Assembly (NCBI RefSeq): GCF_902148855.1
Contig: NC_043969.1
Span: 21,711,668-21,775,667, forward strand
Source of the DNA: Sphaeramia orbicularis
Lineage: Eukaryota > Chordata > Actinopteri > Kurtiformes > Apogonidae
DNA length: 64,000 nucleotides
Direction of reading: 5' to 3'
Shown here one piece after another: positions 13,874 through 24,792 of this stretch (the first letter of the stretch is position 1; every line of letters begins with the position of its first letter). Made by a program: the position numbers and the translations under genes. Under the pieces are notes generated by a model, which saw nothing but the letters and a program-made list of their open reading frames with translations, made no database searches and was not told where the DNA came from.

Positions 13874-16802
13874 TACACAAAAAGTTGAACCAGCAATTGC
13901 AACTTTCCCAAATAAACAACATTAGTGAGCAGTGCACTGAAATGAAAACAGACTTATAAAGTTAACGTTTATGTATTTCTTCACACAAATGAATGTTTCA
14001 TTAAAACTAAAATAAATCAAATTAGTTGCCTAAAACATTCACATTACTGACAGAGATGATTGTCTATTTTTACTGCAGTACTGTACTTTAACACAGATTT
14101 GTGGGCAGGATGGAATATTTCCTTTATTTTATGTGGCATCATAATTGTACTTTTTTCTCCACTACATTTGTCTGACCATTTTTATGGGGAAATCCATGTA
14201 TCCTCAAATGTGATGATCTTGAACAAACATGATAAACGGAAAGATGAAGTGATCCCTTCATGGCTTGAGAAAACTTCTCCCTCTTCAACCACAAAATACA
14301 GCTTAGAAATACTAAATATTTTGTTGAAGTTGAAAATAGGCCTGTTTTACATTTTAGAGATACATAGTTCTCATATGACAGTGACAATACAAACATATGA
14401 TTTTCTTACATAACGTCTGTAGATTAAACTACTAGCAGCATATTAAGTAGATCAATAGAGCTCAAACATCAACATCTATAACAGTAAAATGTAACATACA
14501 CATGAATGAAGCAGTAAAATGACGGTCAAACTGACAGCAACCCTTTTTCTGCACAATGATTATTGAGACTTGATTTTAACCACATTTGACTGATTGTACT
14601 AAGCGATGCGATTTTGAAAACAGTACATTTACTTGTAGTGGAGCATTTGCACAGTGTCATATTAGTACTTTTACTGCAGTAAACAGTCTGAATACTTCTT
14701 CCACTACTGCTGTCATTACTATTAGATCAAAGCATGAAAACATCTATTCAAGTGGTTATAGTGCCACAAAATACTGATATTACTGTTATTATTCTACTAA
14801 TGAGCCTAACGTATCCTTTATTCCTTTTCTGTCTTATTCTTATGCTAAGTCAAGTCGAGTGAGGTGAATGATAAGTCTAGTTTGAGTCAGCTTAAGTCAT
14901 ATGACTCGAATCCCTCTCCTCTGATAGAGGCAAAGAGTATATTACAACAACATTATATTATGTCCTCCATTATCCCTCCTACACAGTACCCCCAGGTTAC
15001 AGCTATGACGGTAAAACCAGGAGACTGGATCTGGTGGTGTTTTTTTTTTTGTTGTTGTTGTTTGTTTTTGTTTTTTTTTAAACAGTGAAAATCAACTGCT
15101 ATAGCGTGAAGTGTGTATAGGGATTTAAGTGTCTATACTGTTAAAAACAACAACAACAACAACAACAAAAATTGTGGCAACAGTGCTGTGATGGCGAGGT
15201 GTGGTAGCAGGGGCAGCAACAATGGCATTAATACTGATGACATTACATTTAAATAAATTATACTTTTGATCTCATTTGGTTATTATCATTTATTTATTTA
15301 TTTATTTACTTATTCATTTTTATTACCTGTTTTCCTCCTCTTTTTTTTCTCTCTCTCTCTCTCTTGTTTTCCTTTCTCTTCTTCTAACTTATTTTCAGTT
15401 AATTATTGATTATCTTTTGTCATACTCCTGACTTTTTGAGAAGCCCACAACATTCACACCACATACACATCCCGCACACTTCACCACACACAAAACATTT
15501 ACACAACCAAGACAGGACATTGATCTGTACTACCTGGTCAGTTATACATTTTGTTTCCTTTGTACATGCTATAGCCTATATAGTAACCCTCAACCCCCTC
15601 CCTCCCCCCACATTATGATGACTTCATGTAAATATTGTATAGTATTGCACAAAAGTTTTCTTGTCATTTGGTCTTGCTTAAATAAAGGTTATAAAAAAAA
15701 AAAGACCTGGCATTCACCAGAGTAGTAAGGACCCTACCATGTGCCTCCACACCAACAGCTCTCAGAACTGCTGAAAGACCTTTTTGAGTACATCTGTCAC
15801 ACTGTATAAGGGTACATGAGTTGTCTGAACCAGACTGCTCCTCCTAAGCAGACACCTGCCTCTCCTGTGGTGAAGTCTTGCTACAAATTGGGGTGATACC
15901 AATAGGGGCACCTATAGTATCTCAAATTAGTGAAGAAACCAACTGAATAAGGGAAATGTCTTAAAAAGTAAAGTAAACCTGTATGTTTTTAGTCAAGTTA
16001 TCAGTCACAATTAAAAGTAGCTGTAAAGATAAGTAATCTTAATAATTGACAAATAAACTTAAACGTATTACTTATATAATTATAATACATTCATCCCGAC
16101 ACTCCTTGATAAATTCTCTCTTCTATCCTTCCAAATTGTTCATTTAGTTAACCACTGTTAACCACAGTAAACACTGTGTTTACTGGTTTGCAATTTTAGA
16201 ATCTCTTCTTCAGTTACAAATATGTGTTTGTTTGTGGTGAAAGTGGTGCCAGAAGAAATGGCTTAATGTAATAAACCAAATCAGGTAATCATGAAATATA
16301 AATGCATCACACTTTTGGGAGAAATTGTGACTTGTTACATTTTTAAGAACCCAACCATTTTGTGATGCATATTCATTTTAATTCATTTTTCAAGTATATG
16401 AAGAGTCATGTATACTGTAACACAATATACCCTGTAAAATATTATCACAAGAAACTTCTAGTAACAGTAAGCATCAGCTTAACCTTTGACTGGTGTTGGA
16501 GGATAATGAGCATAACTGATGGACAGAACCAGTGAACATGTGAGTCAGATAATAGCCTATACCCCAATGTAAACTAAAAATATAAAATCCATTAAAAAGT
16601 GATTCTGAAAATAGACTAAAATACAATGAGAAGTATAAAGACATTAAAAATATGAGCAAGCATCTACCACAGTGTAAAGAATGAATCTCAAACAATTTGT
16701 ATCAGTTTAGAATACAAAATGGTTGGTGCATATTATTATACTAATACAGATTAATCTCTAGTGAGAAATATATATGATATATATATAAGGTATGATACGC
16801 TC

Positions 16803-16867
16803 GAGAAGAAAAGAGAAGAGAAGAGAAGAGAAGAGAAGAGAAGAGAAGAGAAGAGAAGAGAAGAGAA
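16803..16867. repeat. (GAGAA)n pentanucleotide array
   Basis: About 12 head-to-tail AGAAG units with few interruptions. Confidence 0.95.
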
Positions 16868-18130
16868 AAATATATTCTAAAAAAATCGATACTCAATTAA
16901 AACATTAAAACGTCTTTATGTTATTGTTTTGCTCTTGAGTTCCGTAGAATAACATTACTTAATCTACACATACACCAATAAGAACATTTCTACATTAAGT
17001 ATCAACAGTTTTACTTTACCTGTATTGTATTTACTGGTTGATTCTTTAGTCAAGGTTTGATCCTACAAATCTGGAGTCTCTTCAGTCACCCTGGATGGAC
17101 AAAAAAAGAGTTAAGAAACACACATACGTACACCTCCCTTTGTGAGACTTTTTTAGTGGAGTGCAGCAGTAAATAGGGCTATTGCAGGTGGAGAAGTGTG
17201 CTGCATTCTCAATTAATGTGATCAAAGTCCAAGGTTTAACATCTGCTGAGGTCTTACTAATGAGTGTGTATGTCCACTGCTAATGTGTGTCTGTTTACAA
17301 GTTTGTGTCAAAGATTTATCACCTCTTACGAGGGTGGTTTATCTTATCTCAGCAAACAAATATGATTTAGCATGAAATGGCAGAGTGACCTACGTATGAA
17401 GATGGCAAGTAAAGTAAATTTATGCTTTATCCGCTGTTATATTAAAAAAAAAACAATAAACATTTTCAAGTGCATTAAGGTGCTCTACTCAGTTGTTGAT
17501 TCTTATATGTAACTGAAACATTTATATAACATATTACACACTTTGAATTATGAAGCAGCTGCATGATACGTCAGCTAGTAATAAATATCATAAATTGGGT
17601 GGATCACAGTCAGAGGGGAAAGAAGTACTCAGATTGTACTTTGTACTTAGTAGTGCAATGACCTACAACACAGTACTTCAGCATTTAAATTTTGACCTAA
17701 GCATAAAAGAATTAGCATCAAAATATAAGATATTAAAAGTAAAGATTTGTCAGAATACTTATTAATTTGTGTATCATGATCAGTGATGCCACTTATATGC
17801 CACTTTAGGAAGTACATGTTATTTAACTACTTATCTTCTGAGTAGCTTGTGAATTTCCCTTCTTTATCTTAATTAATATTTTGTGTTTGGTTTTGTATTA
17901 TCAAACTTAAAAAATGCAATCATCATCAAATAAAAAGCAGTGGAACAGAAAGAAGACTAAAATGTTTGCAACGAAGTGGAGCTTAACTATAGAGAAAAAA
18001 CTCAGGTAAAACACAAGCACCTCCGTTTTGTTCTGAAGTACAGTGTTTCGTTAACAAACAGTTACATTCCACCTCTAATCTTAATCATGCATTTTTGCCA
18101 TTTTTATCTTCATTTTTTCTTCATTTTCTG

Positions 18131-18285
18131 ACTATTCCTCTCGAGCGTAGCGGAACCTTTGTGAAGGCGGAACCGTTGTGAAGTGAAGAAGAGTCCGGAA
18201 GCATTTACAGATGAACATCGGCGGTTTCCGGACAAATTTGTTTTGAATTTTGGGATAAGCTGAAGTGAGAGACTGTCAGGTAGAG
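18131..18285 (+). promoter_or_regulatory. Probable anapc15 promoter and untranslated first exon
   Basis: A locally GC-richer stretch carries an ETS-like CCGGAAG (18195-18201) and a short direct duplication GCGGAACC(T/G)TTGTGAAG. It ends near CTGTCAG followed by a GTAGAG donor at about 18281. An acceptor (TTTTATAG or CTACAG, about 18552-18564) lies upstream of the coding ATG. Transcription start is inferred, not seen. Confidence 0.4.
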
Positions 18286-18617
18286 TTACACATCATGTAC
18301 TTAGTTGTGGAGGACAAACACACTATATATTTATCATTTATCATATAATACTGGGGAGATTATCTGTATTTTAGATGTATGCATTTAGTGTTTTGTTCGT
18401 TATTTAACAGAAACACCGCGGTTACAGTAGCATTACTCATCTGTCAACTATGGTCTCGACTTAAACCGTATTCAAGTGTAACATTGACATATACATACTT
18501 CATAGAACTGCTTTGCGTTCTTAAGTTAATGTCGTGTTTTATCTTTTTATAGTCTCCACTACAGGCTACACGCAGACTGCTGTTTGACACTGAGTTGTGT
18601 GTTTGTGTGAGACAGAC

Positions 18618-20338
18618 ATGTCCACGCTGTTCCCCTCTTTGTTCCCACGGATAACCGAGTCTCTGTGGTTCAATTTGGACCGGCCGTGCGTGGATGAGGC
18701 CGAGCTTCATCAGCAAGAGCAGCAGCACCAAACCTGGGTAAACATCCGCACAGAGGGCACATTTTTTGCACATGCGCGTCAAACACATTTGACGTTCTGT
18801 TGTGTGTTCATTTATTCCATGTGTGCTTTCTGCCTCAGTTGCAGAGCATTGCTGAAAAAGACAACAACCTTATGCCCATTGGAAAACCTATATTTGAGGT
18901 AATGAATCTTCTCTGATTTTTGTTATCATACATTACAAGGAACACTGCACAAATGGAAATTCAGCTTTGTCAAATGCCCTTTTCTGGAGACTTATTTATC
19001 TTAAAACAAAATAACCTTGTCAAGCATGTTTCTCACCAGAAAAGTAATCTAATTTTTAGAACACATATATCTAATTTTGTCCTAATAGGATATCCCAGCT
19101 AATATTAAGCTAAATTAGTAACAAACTGAAACTAATGGTTTGCATAACATCCCTGCGTAAGAAAAGGATTATTTTCATTAAGAGTTAGATGATTGTAACC
19201 ACTTCTCAACTAAAGAATATTAAGCCTGTCACTAAAAACTGTGATAGTGGTGCTTTTAATGTGCAAAATTCTTCTTGAATCCATGTGATTATGGTCTTTC
19301 AGATGCTTATACTCATATATTCTGGTGTCCACTCTTATATTCCACTAGTGGATTTGTATTTTTTTTTGCTTAATATAAGACAGTTTGATTAGTTTCTTTT
19401 GGCTGTCACTCACTACTATTTAACAGAAGCATCTTTTTCCTTCAAACTATCACTTCTGGTTTTGTGTGTTAGAAAAATATCACTAGAATTCAGGATGTGA
19501 ATCAATATCAAATGATTTATTCTTGGTATAACGAGCAGAGTTGTATCACATATAGAAGATGAGAAATGGTTGCTTTATCTAATTGAACAAGGATGTGACC
19601 GAGGCCTTGGTACTTTCCTAAAAACACACATGAATAAACACTTTTCCAACAGTGTCCTTTTGTGCATTAATGTTATCTTCATTCACTTCCTGCAGGGAGG
19701 TTATGAGGATGAGGAAGAAGAAGATGATGAGGATGAGGAAGACAGTGAGGAAGACTCAGAAGATGAAGAAGACATGCAGGACATGGACGAGATGAATGAC
19801 TACAACGAGTCTCCTGATGATGGGGAGATAAATGAGGTATTTTAATAGATTTTTTAATAGTTTTGTAGAATATTTTCCATAGTTGATCAGTACATTTATA
19901 CTGAAACTAGAGTGTAATGTTTGCCACTGTGTCAGTAAGTGGTAACATTGTAAATTTTTCTTAAAAGCCAATGTGCCAAGGCATAAAGACATTTTGGATG
20001 CTTTATGTGTGTTTTGTAGAAGATATTTATTATGCAGTTAAATTTACAATCAACTGCACCAGCACTTTTTGAAATGGCTAGTATTAAAGGAGATGGAGGA
20101 ATTGTTTTTACATGAATGCGTGGGTGACTTGACAAACATATGGCTTGATTTTGGTAACAGAACTTGTGCATTGAAATAAAAGGTGTTTTTATTTTTGTTT
20201 GATATATTTAAATTACTATCCAACCTTGCCAGTTTTGTTTCCTTCTCTCTCCCCAGTTTTATTTAATGTGGTTCTGCTTTAATCTGCCAGGTGGACATGG
20301 AGGGACCAGACCAGGACCAGGACCAGTGGATGATTTAG
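18618..20338 (+). CDS. anapc15: ANAPC15, anaphase-promoting complex subunit 15
   Basis: Small acidic subunit of the APC/C ubiquitin ligase. In mammals it promotes release of the mitotic checkpoint complex, so that Cdc20 can be turned over and checkpoint signalling can end. Four exons join in frame: 18618-18737, 18839-18898, 19696-19836 and 20291-20338, giving 122 aa (human 121). The N-terminus [20 protein letters not shown] and [17 protein letters not shown] are nearly identical to human. An Asp/Glu run follows, then [20 protein letters not shown] and the end DQDQWMI. All introns are phase 0 with GT-AG ends. Poly(A) candidates ATTAAA lie at 21030 and 21049. It is tail to tail with tomt. Confidence 0.97.
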
Positions 20339-21773
20339 ATCAAAAGACATTTTTATTTTTAGTCTCCATCACACCATGACTCTAGGTTTATGCTGACTGA
20401 TGCCCGCTCAGTCTGCTGCACAGATATATTTTGAGTTATCAGAAAAAAAAAACAGTTGCATCAAAGCATACCATTATGTCTTTCTTGCCATTAGTGTCTC
20501 ATTTTAGCTTTGAAAACCCTGGATATTCACTGTGAGTGTTTCTGCTTGGTTCACATTTACACCCTTACAAAAGCTTTGGGAGTGAATATTAACATGAATG
20601 TACATGAACTGTGTTGTAACCCTGTCAAATTGTCAGTTATGCGCCTTTACTCTACGGTGTCTCCAAACAGCTGACTGAGCTCAAACTACACTTCGGTCAG
20701 CTAAATAATTTGTCACTCATAAAGGAGATGGTCCGATCCTTCACCATATACATTTTTTTCTTGAGTTAAAGTGTTACATGGCAGAGGTGTGTTAACTGTA
20801 ATTCACACCCATAGTAAATGCACCTCTCTGCTTTTCATAACAGCTTGTGAAATAGCAATATTCTGTAGTTACTGTATAAGGTCTCTGTAAAATGTATTTA
20901 ATATTTAAGTATATTTTTATAGCCTTTATGACCATTAGTTGGACTAGGAGTATACTGTACACGTATATTCTTATGTTCACCGAGTGCTTGTTTGACTCTT
21001 TGTATTTAAATGAATGAAGGCCTATTTGTATTAAATGAAACCATTTTTATTAAACCATGTTTTTTGTTTTGTGCGTTTAACTGTCTTATTATTTACAATC
21101 ATCAAGTGTGACATGGTTGTAATCCAGTGCTGATTAAGGGTGATGTAAACTTGATATTGGTAAAATGTCTGATTTGATTGGTTTCTGTGTGTGCTTCAGT
21201 TCAACACACTCTCAAAGGTAAAACATTACAGCTCCTTCCTGAAGGCCAACACAGCAGACCTAAGCCTTGTAGACCTGAACTTGTAGATAAATGGCTTTGG
21301 TGTTTTTGCTTTAAATATTTAGTGACATTGACCTCGGATTATTTTTGTTCAAAAATGGCAGTTTTATCAAGATTATTATTATTTTTTATTTATTTACATG
21401 TTCGCTGTAATCATGAAGTGGACGGTAAAGACACACTGAAAACATGGAGGACAGAAGGCTAAAAGGCACTAAAGACCCCCACCTGGAATAAAAAGGCTGA
21501 ATTAATTCTAAGACGATCACATGGGGTCACATGGTTCTTTTTTTTCTGCTTTTGTTACCCATAGGGGGCGCTGATGTTCTTTATAGATGAGTTTCATACA
21601 GCGCATTGAGGTTTTGCAGTAAATATCTGTGAAAAACAGATCCTCAGTTGGTCCAGTTTGCATCAGTTAGAACATAACAGTTTGCATGTAAGAGTTTAGA
21701 TTTCTCTTTTGGTAGCAGGCTATAACTTAGATCTTCCATGCCTTCTCTGCAGTGATGTCTGTCCTTTGCATGT
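20339..21773. other. 3' regions of anapc15 and tomt
   Basis: This is the converging 3' flank of the two genes. Plus-strand ATTAAA boxes at 21030-21035 and 21049-21054 would end anapc15. Minus-strand AATAAA boxes at 21385-21394 could serve tomt. No other gene is seen. Confidence 0.55.
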
Positions 21774-24700
21774 CTACTTGATTCCTTGGTACACCAGCTC
21801 GGCCATCCCATCCCTGATGCCCCTGCTGTACTCCAGTGTGGCCCTGTGGATCTTCCATTCATACAGGCCACACTTGCGGATGTATCTCAGAAACTTTGGA
21901 GCTCCAGGAAACAGAACATTGTCAGCCACAATCATTGATCCCTTCCCCAGTAGCCCACAGCCCTCCAACAACTGAAACACACATAAACACACATCATAAA
22001 GTCAGGAAGTTGAGCTGGTAAAGTTAGAAGGAACTATGATTTTGTTACTTTTAATAGGTGAAGTAAACTCAAAGAAGTATTATACCTTATAACTTTTGGG
22101 AGCATCTAAACATTAAAACTTAACATACAAAAAGAAACTACATAAAACCAAGACAGTTTGAGTAAGTACATATAACTGGCTACAATTTACAGTTATTTTT
22201 ATTGTCAATAAACCTATAGATTATTTTCTTAAGTGTCTGGTCTACAAAAGGTCACAAAATGTGAAAATGGCATTAAGTGTTTCACAAAGAACATCCTGAT
22301 CGATGTCTTGTTCAGTGTGCATCCTAAAAGATATTTGCTTTACTGTCATAGAAGAGTTGAAAAATCAGTATAACAGCAAAATTTTAGAGGCCAGGGTCAC
22401 GGAATTGTAATTTTCTTTCACTCAAACCAATGACCAATTATCAGGATGGTAAATCAATTTAACAGTTGACAACTAATTCATTATTGGTTGCAGCTCTACA
22501 TCTTTTCATGTCTGTGGTCATTTTTGACTTAATGTAATACGTCACCAAACCCACATTTTCTTTTGCATTTTGGTGCTAGATTGTGACTGAAGTTAGACTG
22601 ATTGATTTTACAACCTGCAGAGAAAAACTATCCTCACAGTTTTACAATGGGTGCATCCCTAAATAAAACTGCTACTATATGTGTTGTCTCAGGACTCATA
22701 TTGTCTGATATTTATCCAGAGAGCCAACATTCAAGTAGATTATGTTATCAAGTTTAACCCATAAAAACCTAAACATCCACTGATGACCAAAAGCATCTAC
22801 TGATGTGAACTGTTTAATACCTGTTGAACCATGAGTCCAGTCAATACATGTAAATAACTGGTGTAAGATGCAGTTTTTGAAGAAAAAAAAAAAAAAAAAG
22901 AGGATAATATTATAATAAATAGTGATAAATCATTTAAGAAAGGTTAAACAGAGACAAAAATTGATTTGGGAACTGCCACAAAAGTAGCACTGGGTCTTTA
23001 TGGTTAACAGCAGAAACTCAATTATTCATTTTGAATAAACAGACTGCATTAGGTTTTAATATATTTTGGCATTTTGGTGTTTGCTTTCCTGTGGCTGCTT
23101 CTTGTCACACACCTCCAGATCAGGGCGGTAGCATTTCTTCCAGTGATCCATGAAGACAAAATCCAGTCTTTCCAATCCATAGTCAGACCTGAGCCGAGGG
23201 ATCACCTCATCTGATGGATTCACAATCAGTTCAACCTGGAGGAAACAGCAAAACGTGTTAGACATATGAAACATCATTATTCACAGAACAGTGAAAGATA
23301 AATAAACACAGAGGACCTGCATTCATTAAAGCTCATAGGCAGGTCCATTTAAGCCATTGGTGAGTGAATTTTAGTTCTCTCACCGTGTCATCGTCGAACC
23401 CTGCCAGGCGGATGATTTTCTCAGCAATCGCAGCATTTCTCTGGTCCATCTCCACGCTGTAAAGTCGGGCTCCCAGCGGCAGAGCCCTGGCGATCCGGAT
23501 GGTGCTGTAGCCACAGTGTGTCCCCAGCTCCAACACTGTCAGGGGCCTTTGTTCCAACAGCAGCCGGTCCAGGATCTTCCCTTTTTAATAAGCAATAATG
23601 CAAGAAAACATACATAGCTTGTGTTTTATGCAAAAAACACTCCAGAAGAGCCACTATACTATCAAGCAAGCAAACAATAATTACGCACACATAGTAAAAA
23701 CATAAACAATATAATTTAGTAAAAGAAATGTAGTAGTCATGTTAGTCTCTGTGTGACATAAAGTCAATATCTAACTGTCCCAACCTGATACTTATGCATT
23801 GGTCTAATACATAAAATTAAGGATGCACATAGCGGATTTATTGCACTTATTGGTGGGTGGATTTTAGATGACATTTCACTGATGGTAATGCCTGATATTT
23901 ATCTGTTGTGTTATATTAGAGTGTTTTTTCCCTCATAAATTTGTATGATTGAATTTGTGCTTATTCAACAAGAATGTAATGAAGAGCTGAAAGACTTAAA
24001 ACAGTTAATTTATCTTATTTTTGTATATAAAATATTATATGAAATGTGTTTCCCTGCCCTAGGAGAAACAAAATATGAGTTGTTATTGATAAATAACAAA
24101 AAAAAGTGAACTAAGAAAATAACATCTGCATCAGCCATATTGTCTGTTTTGGTGTCAACCCACAATTTTGCAAAAGGTGCATCACTAAATAAAAGACTGT
24201 AATTTAATAGCTATTCAAAGTGAGGTCTCAGAACTTATATTGTCTTATATTTATCCAGAGAGTTCACATTAATTTAGATTATGTTACCGAGTTTAACAAC
24301 CATTGTTTCAATCAATTCATCAGCCCAGAATTAAATGTTTGTAACACTACTTTGTCTCAACAGCAAAACATACGAACGTCCACTTATTATACTGTCAGTT
24401 AGGCATTTGTGACAGAACCAACTTCCCTAAAGCAGACACATATAAAACACACACATCCAGGTGGTGCAGTGTAATATGCAGCAGGTTTTGACTTCAGCAA
24501 ATCATTGACTTCATTGAATTATCTCCTCACCTTTTTTGGGTCCAATGTTGCTGATAAACTCCACTTTGCTGCACCACTCATCAAAGGCCTCCAGGATGCT
24601 CTCAGGGTCTCCAGGGGTGGCGTGGGTTAGAACATACTGGAAGGCTCGCTCCTCTCTGGTTAGACCAGTGACACAGTCCTTCCATATTCTGATCAGGATC

Positions 24701-24792
24701 GCCCGGTAGAACAGCACGAAGTAGAACCGGTACCTGATGATTACTGTGAGCAGGAGAGGGAGGAAGGCCAGAGCAATAGCTGGAGACACCAT
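21774..24792 (-). CDS. tomt: TOMT, transmembrane catechol-O-methyltransferase-like protein
   Basis: COMT-family membrane protein; human LRTOMT is the DFNB63 deafness gene, and zebrafish tomt is needed to bring Tmc channel proteins to hair-cell bundles. Four coding exons join in frame: 24792-24531, 23580-23384, 23235-23113 and 21971-21774, giving 259 aa. Residues 1-30 are a hydrophobic signal anchor ([15 protein letters not shown]). The SAM site is [12 protein letters not shown] (103-114). COMT catalytic residues are all present by alignment with rat COMT: D183 and K186 in MDHWKKCY, D211-N212 in [10 protein letters not shown]241 in LEY. The ATG lies one base inside the acceptor, so an untranslated exon upstream is expected. 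The exon 2 acceptor (TTATTAAAAAG) is weak, but the frame and length match human. Confidence 0.95.
22640..22757. repeat. Duplicated block in tomt intron 3, copy 1
   Basis: GGTGCATC(C/A)CTAAATAAAA, CTCA(G/.)GA(C/A)T(C/T)ATATTGTCT and ATATTTATCCAGAGAG, then TAGATTATGTTA and GAGTTTAAC-like sequence, recur in the same order at 24178-24302. It ends at the piggyBac-like element at 22754. Confidence 0.7.
22754..23007. mobile_element. piggyBac-like MITE (TTAA-flanked)
   Basis: TTAA lies at both ends (22754-22757 and 23004-23007). The tips are inverted: TTAACCCATAAAAACC at left, and TTAACCATAAAGACCC when the right end is read inward. It is about 250 bp with a poly-A run and no coding capacity. It lies in tomt intron 3. 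Family assignment rests on the TTAA target and the C-rich tip only. Confidence 0.65.
23820..24189. mobile_element. Possible degraded hAT-like element in tomt intron 1
   Basis: It is bounded by AAGGATGCACA at left and GGTGCATCACTAAAT at right, an inverted pair resembling the TAGGGATGCACC ends of some hAT elements. The interior is AT-rich without coding capacity. No clear 8-bp target duplication is visible. Confidence 0.35.
24178..24302. repeat. Duplicated block in tomt intron 1, copy 2
   Basis: Partner of 22640-22757 in the same orientation. Shared runs include ATATTTATCCAGAGAG and TAGATTATGTTA. The copies are visibly diverged. Confidence 0.7.

Larger units (their letters stand above)
12551..18130. 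other. Intergenic gap between folr and anapc15
   Basis: No gene is recognised. It holds a CCTCCGCC-type MITE (13255-13470), a mariner deletion derivative (13660-13873), fragments resembling a common teleost repeat with AGTACTTTTACTGCAGTAAA (about 14600-14720) and AGAAGTACTCAGATTGTAC (about 17600-17740), a retroposon-like tail ending in AATAAAGGTTAT plus poly-A (about 15670-15703), and a GAGAA pentanucleotide array (16803-16867). Confidence 0.6.

Noticed and set aside
16803-16867. Regular short repeat considered as a CRISPR array
   Set aside because: A 5-bp unit with no spacers, in a vertebrate genome; it is a simple repeat.
18444-18788. 114-codon minus-strand frame over anapc15 exon 1
   Set aside because: Antisense shadow of a conserved coding exon with no independent support.
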